DNA from: Diplolepis rosae
Lineage: Eukaryota > Arthropoda > Insecta > Hymenoptera > Diplolepididae
DNA length: 64,000 bases
Direction: 5' to 3'
NCBI GenBank assembly: GCA_030998225.1
Contig: JAPYXD010000484.1
Span: forward strand, 5,704,001 to 5,768,000
The first letter of the stretch is position 1. The number at the start of each line of letters is the position of its first letter. A model generated the notes under the pieces. That model worked only from the letters and a program-made list of their open reading frames with translations, ran no database searches and had not been told where the DNA came from. Both the position numbers and the translations under genes were made by a program. Shown one piece after another: positions 58,542 to 64,000 of the stretch.

Positions 58542-59270
58542 TTAAGGGGGTCCTACCATGTAAACGCCGTTTTTCGAGACGTTTTTTGGGATCTTTCAGA
58601 AGGAAAAGAATTCAATATTTTCCAATGCGGTTTTTTTAAAAATATTTATTGGTCCTTTGAGTATAAAAAAATCGAAATTTAAGAAATAAGTGTTATGCTG
58701 TAACCACAGCACCCCTGTGAAATTAGGCCTTCCAAAAGTATGTGGGTTGATGGTACACACGATTTTGCAAAAACTGTTCGTCTGAAACACAAAAGGAAAA
58801 GTTTTTTACAATCTGCAAACTTGCCGCTATCGTGCGGTACAAGATGAGCTTCCAATTGTTATAAACAAATAATAAAAAAATTGTTTTTATCTGCTTAAAA
58901 AACCGAAAAATGAGATTTTTTTTTTCATGATCCGCCATTTTGACAATTGTAAAGATAATTATGTGAATTATTATCGTACGATAGCGGCAAGTCTGCAGAT
59001 TGTAAATAACTTTTCCTTTTGTGTTTCAGACGAACAGTTTTTGCAAAATCGTGTGTACCATCAACCCACATACTTTTGGAAGGCCTAATTTCGCAGGGGT
59101 GCTGTGGCTACAGCATAACACTTATTTCTTAAACTTCGATTTTTTTTATACTCAAAGGACCAATAAATATTTTTAAAAAAACCGCATTGGAAAATATTGA
59201 ATTCTTTTCCTTCTGAAAGATCCCAAAAAACGCCTCGAAAAACGGCGTTTACATGTTAGGACCCCCTTAA
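58542..59270. mobile_element. Foldback TTAA MITE with ~300-bp arms
   Basis: TTAAGGGGGTCCTA at 58542 and TAGGACCCCCTTAA ending 59270 begin nearly identical inverted arms of about 300 bp. Shared sequences include GATCTTTCAGAAGGAAAAGA (left) with its complement, the TACTTTTGGAAGGCCTAATT segment and GATAGCGGCAAG. The flanking TTAA duplicates precisely within the Gypsy Gag frame (host codons read K-L-N-N-D). No coding sequence. Its ends resemble those of 14207-14929. Confidence 0.9.
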
Positions 59271-60303
59271 ATAATGATGCTACGCGTATTGTATGGATTT
59301 TTCTCGCCTTTAAGTAAATTAGATTTGCGAAAGAAATTTGAAAATAGAGTTTGGACAAATACGGAATCTTTCAGCGAATATTTGTATGATAAAGTAATTT
59401 TGGCGAACAAAGCTAAGATTGATGAGTCGGAGTTAGTTGATCAGCTTATTGAAGGTATTCCAGATGAATCTTTGCGCGATCAAGCAAAAATGCAACGATT
59501 TAAAAATAAAGATGAGTTGCTTAAAGCATTTGAAAAAATTAAATTGAATAAGAAAACGACCGTTGCAAATAAATCCAAAGAATCGCCTAAAGACTCAAAA
59601 GGAAGCAAAGACCAAAATAAGTCTCAAAACGATAATCAAAACAAAACTGGGAATAAGAATTCCGAGAAATCGAGCGATAAGAAGAAAGTCCAGTGTTATA
59701 ATTGTAGTGCGTACGGTCACATAGCGCGAACCTGTAGAAAAGAAAGAATACCGAAAGGCTCTTGTTTAATTTGTGCGTCGATGGATCACGTCATCAAAGA
59801 TTGTCTCCAAAATAAAAAGATGTCAAGCGATTCCGAAGTTACGAATATTGAGAAAAAGTCGTTCTCAGAATTCCACTCGCAAATTTCATTATGTTTTGAA
59901 AGTGACGGTGAACAATTTGAAATGAATTTTATTGCATTGTTAGATAGTGGCAGTCCTATCAGTTTTATTAAAAGTAAATTTCTGAATCCTGATATGATTA
60001 AATTATGTAAAAATAATGAATATTATGGAGTGAATGATTCTAAATTAAAAATTATTGGTAAAACCACACCAAGTTGCACGTTATTTGGTTGTACTCGTGT
60101 TATTGAATTGTTAGTTGTTGATGACAGCACGATGATTTCATCAATTATTTTAGGTCAGGATGCATTTAAAATTTTTGAATTGGGAATTTCGACAAAACAA
60201 ATTGAGAAATCGAATATTAATAACAATAAATTTGATGATAATAGCGTAAATCATACTAGTGCAAATATGAATATTGAAATTATTGACAGTAATGGAAATT
60301 ATA
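59271..60303 (+). pseudogene. Gypsy Gag C-terminal part and protease
   Basis: Capsid-like sequence (DLRKKFENRVWTNTESFSEY and ELVDQLIEGIPDESLRDQA) is followed by a Lys/Asn/Ser-rich linker. Two zinc knuckles come next: CYNCSAYGHIARTC (C-x2-C-x4-H-x4-C) and CLICASMDHVIKDC. The aspartic protease begins at ALLDSGSPISFIKS (catalytic D-S-G) and ends near SIILGQDAFK. In the element these package RNA and mature the polyprotein. The frame is open across this whole part and is cut at 60304 by a retroposed insertion with a 13-bp duplication. Confidence 0.85.
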
Positions 60304-60836
60304 AAGTGACATGCTTGATAACATGTCTAGTAACAGTTCAGATTATTCTGTGAGAGACTCCGGCAACAAAGTCTTTACCGCAAAGTTTTCAAAAATGTAA
60401 AATATGTTCGCGTTTTGCCATTGATAACCAATTTGGCATCCTTCTTTAATAATAAAATTTTCTAAAAAATTCCGGTCGGTTCGTGTGCAAATTTTATTAT
60501 GTTTTTTCATTTATCCGGTCTTTTATTCACAGTGAACTCTAAATATTTTTCAATTCATGATGCTGCATACTGGACTACTTCATTTTGAATTGCAAGCTAT
60601 GAGATAAGCTTTTGAATTCTAGGATAATTCTTAGTTTAATTATTTCCTATATTCTAATGTTCTACAGAAATTTTGAATTAAACTTTGAATTTATGGTACT
60701 GAAGAGGGCCCCCATATGTGGCCGAAACGTTTGCCTTTCTTTCTTTTTGCGTATTTTTACATCTAATAGTGATATTTTTAATCAAAAAAAAAAAGATGAA
60801 ACTGACCCTATGCCAAAATAACAAGAAATTAACAAA
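60304..60836 (+). mobile_element. 533-bp retroposed insertion with 13-bp target duplication
   Basis: AATGGAAATTATA occurs exactly at 60291-60303 and 60837-60849, and removing the insert restores continuity of the Gypsy frame (N-G-N-Y-I-D). Long target duplications of this kind come from LINE-type or Penelope-type target-primed insertion. The insert has no intact frame. It contains a hammerhead-like core and, near its 3' end, a poly-A run at 60784-60794. Confidence 0.7.
60699..60729 (+). ncRNA. Hammerhead ribozyme-like core (candidate)
   Basis: CTGAAGA fits the conserved CUGANGA box. It is followed by a GG(G)CC...GGCC hairpin (stem II, with one bulge) and GAAAC. Penelope-like elements are known to carry hammerhead motifs. 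Stems I and III are not convincingly paired here, so activity is doubtful. Confidence 0.35.
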
Positions 60837-60849
60837 AATGGAAATTATA

Positions 60850-61306
60850 TTGATGCAATTATGAATATTGAAATTGATGATGTCAAAATTGCCGATTCGT
60901 TGAGAATCAATTCTGAAATTCCGCTTGATTATCAAAAAGAATTGAGAAAAACATTCGAAAAAGTTTACGTATTAGCTGAAAAGCCGGAAAAGCCTAAGAC
61001 TAAGGCCGAGCTTTCATTGAAATTAAAAGCACATAAAGCGTTTAGATTTCCACCTCGAAGACTTGATTTTGCCGAAAAAAATGATTTGAAAAATATTATT
61101 GATGATTTATTGGAGCGTGGAGTAATACGGGTGAGTGAGTCAGAGTGTGCTTTAGCTGTTGTGCTTACGAGAAAGAAAAATGGTAAAATGAGAATGTGTA
61201 TCGACAATCGAACGTTAAATAAGTTTTTAGAATCAGATAATTACCCTTTGCCGGTGATTGATGATCAAATTTTATTGTTAAAAGGGAAAAAATATTTTTC
61301 ATATCG
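60850..61306 (+). pseudogene. Gypsy reverse transcriptase, N-terminal part
   Basis: After the duplicated target the frame gives IPLDYQKELRKTFEKVYVLA, then LKLKAHKAFRFPPRRLDFAE, then LLERGVIRVSESECALAVVL and RKKNGKMRMCIDNRTLNKFL. The last of these is the RT fingers/palm start, up to LKGKKYFS before motif A. The next insertion begins here, inside the LKGKKYFS-LDLKDGF junction. Confidence 0.85.
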
Positions 61307-61516
61307 CCTCCTTTGAAAATCCGATTTGCGGTATCCACAGTTACAGCCAATCAGATTCTCAAAAGAGTTGCTATGAAAAATAGTATACATTACTCGAAAC
61401 AAAACACAGCGAATGCAACTCGTGTGATTGCAGCCCTCGCTTCACTCGGACAGCAAACTTCACACTCATTGCAATCGCTATGTTTCGCCCTTTGTAATGT
61501 AATATACTATTACATC
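61307..61516. mobile_element. Short insertion inside the RT frame (~210 bp)
   Basis: It separates KYFS from SLDLKDGFFHIEM. AATAGTATACATTAC (near 61379) and the right end, in reverse AATAGTATATTACATTAC, are inverted and resemble the ends of the dispersed GC-rich repeat. The target duplication is TCA or TCAT. Non-coding. Confidence 0.55.
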
Positions 61517-62470
61517 ATTAGATTTAAAAGATGGATTTTTTCACATTGAGATGACCAAAGACTCAATTAAATTTACAGCTTTCGTGACACCTTTTGGCCA
61601 ATTTGAATTTATAAAAATGCCATTTAGATCAAAAGTTGCACACAAACGATTCCAAAAATGTATTAATGAAATATTAAAAGAGTTAATTGAATCTGGTGAT
61701 GTCATTGTATTTATGGATGATATTCTGATTGCAACTACTGATATTGAACATCATTTATTGATATTGAAAAAGATTTTTAAGATTTTTAACGACAACAAAA
61801 TTAAGTTACAATTGATGAAGTGTAGTTTTCTGATGACTGCAATTGAATATCTCGGTTATAAAGTAACTAAAGACGGAATTACGCTTACAGATAGTCACAC
61901 AAGTGGTATTACGGATTTTCCAGTTCCGAAAGATGTAAAAGGCGTTCAGAGTTTCATTGACCTTGTATCATATTTTCGAAAATTCATCGAATCATTCTCA
62001 CACATTGCTAAGCCACTCTATGATTTGTTGAAAATGATAAGCGAATTTAAATTTGGTAAAGTTGAATTAAATGCTTTTAATGAATTGAAAAAGCACTTGA
62101 TAAGCGCGCCGATACTCGCGATATATGATCCGCACGTAGAAACCGAGTTTCACTGCGATGCGAGTTCGCGAGGATTCGGAGCAATATTGTTTCAACGCGG
62201 TAGTGATCGTAAATTACATCCGGTGTTTTATTTTTCTCAGAGGGCAAGTAACGCGGAGAGTTACTGATTGCAATTCATCAGCGCTGGCATTGAAAAAACA
62301 CGAGATCAATCCGAAAATCTTGCGTTGGATTATGGAATTACAAAACTTTGACTACAGCACGGAGCACCGTTCAGGGACGCGCATGTCGCACGTAGATAGT
62401 CTCAGTCGATGTAACTTTATGTTTTATGTTCCATCCGAAATGGAAAAAAACATTTTGTTTAAATATCATC
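61517..62470 (+). pseudogene. Gypsy reverse transcriptase core and RNase H
   Basis: SLDLKDGFFHIEM (motif A with catalytic Asp) is followed by FVTPFGQFEFIKMPF (motif B region, altered downstream). GDVIVFMDDILIAT is the FMDD catalytic motif, a common insect variant of YxDD. KLQLMKCSFLMTAIEYLGYK and the connection segment follow. RNase H starts at FHCDASSRGFGAILFQ, with the catalytic Asp. Near 62262 about 35 residues are missing and the frame changes to VTDCNSSALALKKHEINPKI, then TEHRSG and HVDSLSR. The piece ends near EMEKNILFKYH where the foldback repeat entered. Confidence 0.85.
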
Positions 62471-63895
62471 AACTTCAACGTTTTGCATGACCTTGGAAAT
62501 TTTTTTCGGAATCTGAAAATTATACGACATAAAGTCTAAAATCTTATCTTTAATTTAAGCCAAGAAAACTTGAAAAATATTCATGGCTACCCGAGATACG
62601 ATTAAAAATGTTCAATCGTATCTGAATTGAATTTTAATCGACGATCACGGTTCTCGGCCAGTTTGTTGCTCGTCTCCATCGTTGAGGCAGGACCGAATAA
62701 GCCACGCACAAAGGTGGCGCTTAAGTGGAGCTTTCTTATATGTTCTTTGATCCAAGAACGTGTTTCCTTTATTTCCTTTCCTTTCATTCTTAGTTGATAT
62801 TTATAATGACTATTGAAATTTGAACAATTTTTGCTGTGAAAAAAGGAACGCTTCCACTCCGCTGGGTATCGAGCCCAGGACCTTTCGATTGCCGGTCGAA
62901 TGCTCTATCATCTGAGCTACGGAGGTTCCACAAAACTTTTCTCACAGAATCTATTTACGCCAATTTGGCCACGGATATATCATGAACCATATAAAAATTT
63001 TTCTAAATCATTTCAGTCGATTATGTCGATAATTAGAAGAGTGTATCACTCACCATGATAACCGAACTCTACCATATTGACCCTATCAACCTGTGATTTA
63101 GAATTAACGTCATTTAAGACCAGATGGAAGTTTTAATATATATTTGAACAATTTTTTCTGTGAAAAAAGGAAAAAATTCACAGAAAAAATTTTTCAAATA
63201 TATATATTTTCATATATATATTTTAAGAAATAAAAAATGTTTACAAATCATTGTTCTATTCGTTAATATGGAGATAATATTGGATTTAAATCATTTTTAA
63301 TAATCACAAATAACAATAAATATTTTTTTTAATTTAGAATAATTAGAAATAAAAATTACTAATGAACAGAATCAAAAATACATATAAGAGGGCTCCACTT
63401 AAGCGCCACCTTTGTGCGTGGCCTATTCGGTCCTGCCTCAACGAAGGAGGCGAGCAACAAACCAGCCGAGAACCGTGATCGTCGATTAAAATTCAACTCA
63501 GATACGATTGAACATTTATAATCGTATCTCGGGTACCCATGAATATTTTTCAAGTTTTCTTGGCTTAAATTAAAGATAAGATTTTAGACTTTATGTCGTA
63601 TAATTTTCAGATTCCGAAAAAAATTTTCGTAGGTCATGCAAAACGTTGAAGTTGAGGTAGAGAATTTGAAAAGATCTTGAATTTTTGTTTTAATTCCTCA
63701 CGTGCTGTATTATTTTCAGAAAGGTAAAAAAATATTTATTGAGCATTACTAGACGTGGAATTTCATAGGCTTTCCAACTGTATTTTTAAAAATGCCCTAT
63801 CTCTTTTTTTCACCGAGATATCGTGGTTCAAAGTCAGCAGTGATTTTTAATAGCGATGACAAGCACCGTGCGCACAATTTCCGACGGTAGTGTAC
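62470..63895. mobile_element. Foldback non-autonomous repeat, copy B, with tRNA-derived insert
   Basis: 62470-62760 is the inverted counterpart of 63380-63655; both carry CGACGATCACGGTTCTCGGC or its complement and the CACTTAAGCGCCACCTTTG box. The rest matches 48388-49175 directly, ending at the same CACTACCGTCGG-type terminus at 63895. A tRNA-derived segment lies at 62854-62926. Insertion removed about 180 residues' worth of Gypsy sequence between RNase H and integrase. Confidence 0.65.
62854..62926 (-). repeat. tRNA-derived sequence (pseudo-tRNA or SINE head)
   Basis: On the minus strand there is a D-arm (GCTCAGATGATAGAGC), an anticodon arm TTCGA-CCGGCAA-TCGAA and a T-arm CTGGG-CTCGATA-CCCAG. 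The anticodon would be GGC, but position 33 is C rather than the invariant T. The acceptor ends pair only if a bulge is allowed. These defects, plus a second partial copy at 41602-41658, argue for a SINE-type repeat and not a working tRNA gene. Confidence 0.6.
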
Positions 63896-64000
63896 TTCAG
63901 AAGAGTTTATTGATTTTATTATTGATTTTGATATGAAACATACTTTAATTGCTACAGGATCACCTCATGCAAATGGACAGGTTGAAAGAGTCAATAGAAC
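63896..64000 (+). pseudogene. Gypsy integrase fragment, off right edge
   Basis: The frame reads EEFIDFIIDFDMKHTLIATG, then SPHANGQVERVNRT. This is the end of the integrase catalytic core with the last catalytic Glu (GQVER). It continues beyond the window. Confidence 0.85.

Larger units (their letters stand above)
54721..64000 (+). mobile_element. Gypsy-type LTR element with SAP-domain Gag, multiply interrupted, off right edge
   Basis: Coding pieces in order are Gag-N (54726-55331), a small Gag bridge (58506-58545), Gag-C plus protease (59271-60290), RT-N (60850-61306), RT-C/RNase H start (61517-62267), RNase H end (62262-62470) and integrase (63896-64000). Each gap is a separate insertion: Copia, a TTAA MITE, a retroposed fragment, a short element and a foldback repeat. 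Joining points agree with the reading frame at the Copia and TTAA sites. LTRs are not seen. Confidence 0.8.

Noticed and set aside
62854..62926. Functional tRNA-Ala(GGC) gene
   Set aside because: C at position 33, an acceptor stem needing a bulge, and a second degenerate copy indicate a tRNA-derived repeat.

Overview
This window is AT-rich eukaryotic DNA built almost entirely of transposable elements and their remains. Spliced genes with short introns (about 70-400 bases), simple AT repeats and the families seen (CACTA/TNP2-like, Harbinger, Transib, hAT, pogo, piggyBac-type TTAA MITEs, Penelope, Copia, Gypsy, an endogenous negative-strand RNA virus polymerase) point to an arthropod, most likely an insect. 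The order cannot be fixed from the sequence. I see no conventional host housekeeping gene.

Layout. 0-1 kb: edge of a HARBI1-like gene (minus strand) and a GC-rich dispersed repeat. 2.7-7.2 kb: a CACTA-type element with CACTACCCGTG / CAGTACCCGTG ends. It holds a truncated TNP2-like transposase fused by an internal deletion to a 5'-truncated DUF4806-type partner gene whose introns still keep phase. 7.3-9.7 kb: a unit bounded by 140-bp inverted repeats with a SWIM/YqaJ-type fragment and a 42-bp minisatellite. 9.7-13.7 kb: two broken Transib (RAG1-like) transposases separated by a 115-bp tandem repeat. 14.2-14.9 kb: a TTAA foldback element. 15.4-19.5 kb: two related sets of unrecognised exons. 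20.7-21.6 kb (minus): a membrane-glycoprotein-like remnant. 22.7-26.3 kb: a degenerate modular repeat array. 26.9-31.9 kb: a hAT C-terminus, a conserved transposon-associated protein fragment, and a pogo/CENP-B-like transposase cut by a piggyBac-type MITE.

32.3-36.1 kb is an endogenous copy of a non-segmented-type negative-strand RNA virus L polymerase, broken in several places, including a stop directly after GDN of the catalytic motif. 36.6-39.9 kb is a TIR element with AGATCT-rich ends. It carries an intact six-exon BEN-domain-like gene and has a Penelope/GIY-YIG fragment inside it. 41.1-47.2 kb holds an eight-exon, fully phase-consistent gene of unknown function next to a second TNP2-like transposase with a single late frameshift; they probably form a two-gene element. 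49.6-50.3 kb has two compact unspliced ORFs (membrane-anchored Cys-rich protein, acidic protein) followed by polypurine tracts. 51.3-52.4 kb is another hAT remnant.

54.7-64 kb is a stack of nested insertions. A Gypsy-type element with a SAP-domain Gag is interrupted by an internally deleted Copia element (5-bp duplication GCTGG, itself hit by a second copy of the 0.4-0.95 kb repeat). Further interruptions are a TTAA foldback MITE, a 533-bp retroposed piece with a 13-bp target duplication and a hammerhead-like core, a short ~210-bp insertion, and a foldback repeat carrying a tRNA-derived segment. The Gypsy integrase runs off the right edge. The most novel material is the two accessory-gene systems of the DNA transposons (41.1-47.2 kb and 36.6-39.9 kb), the CACTA deletion fusion, and the exon families at 15.4-19.5 kb.
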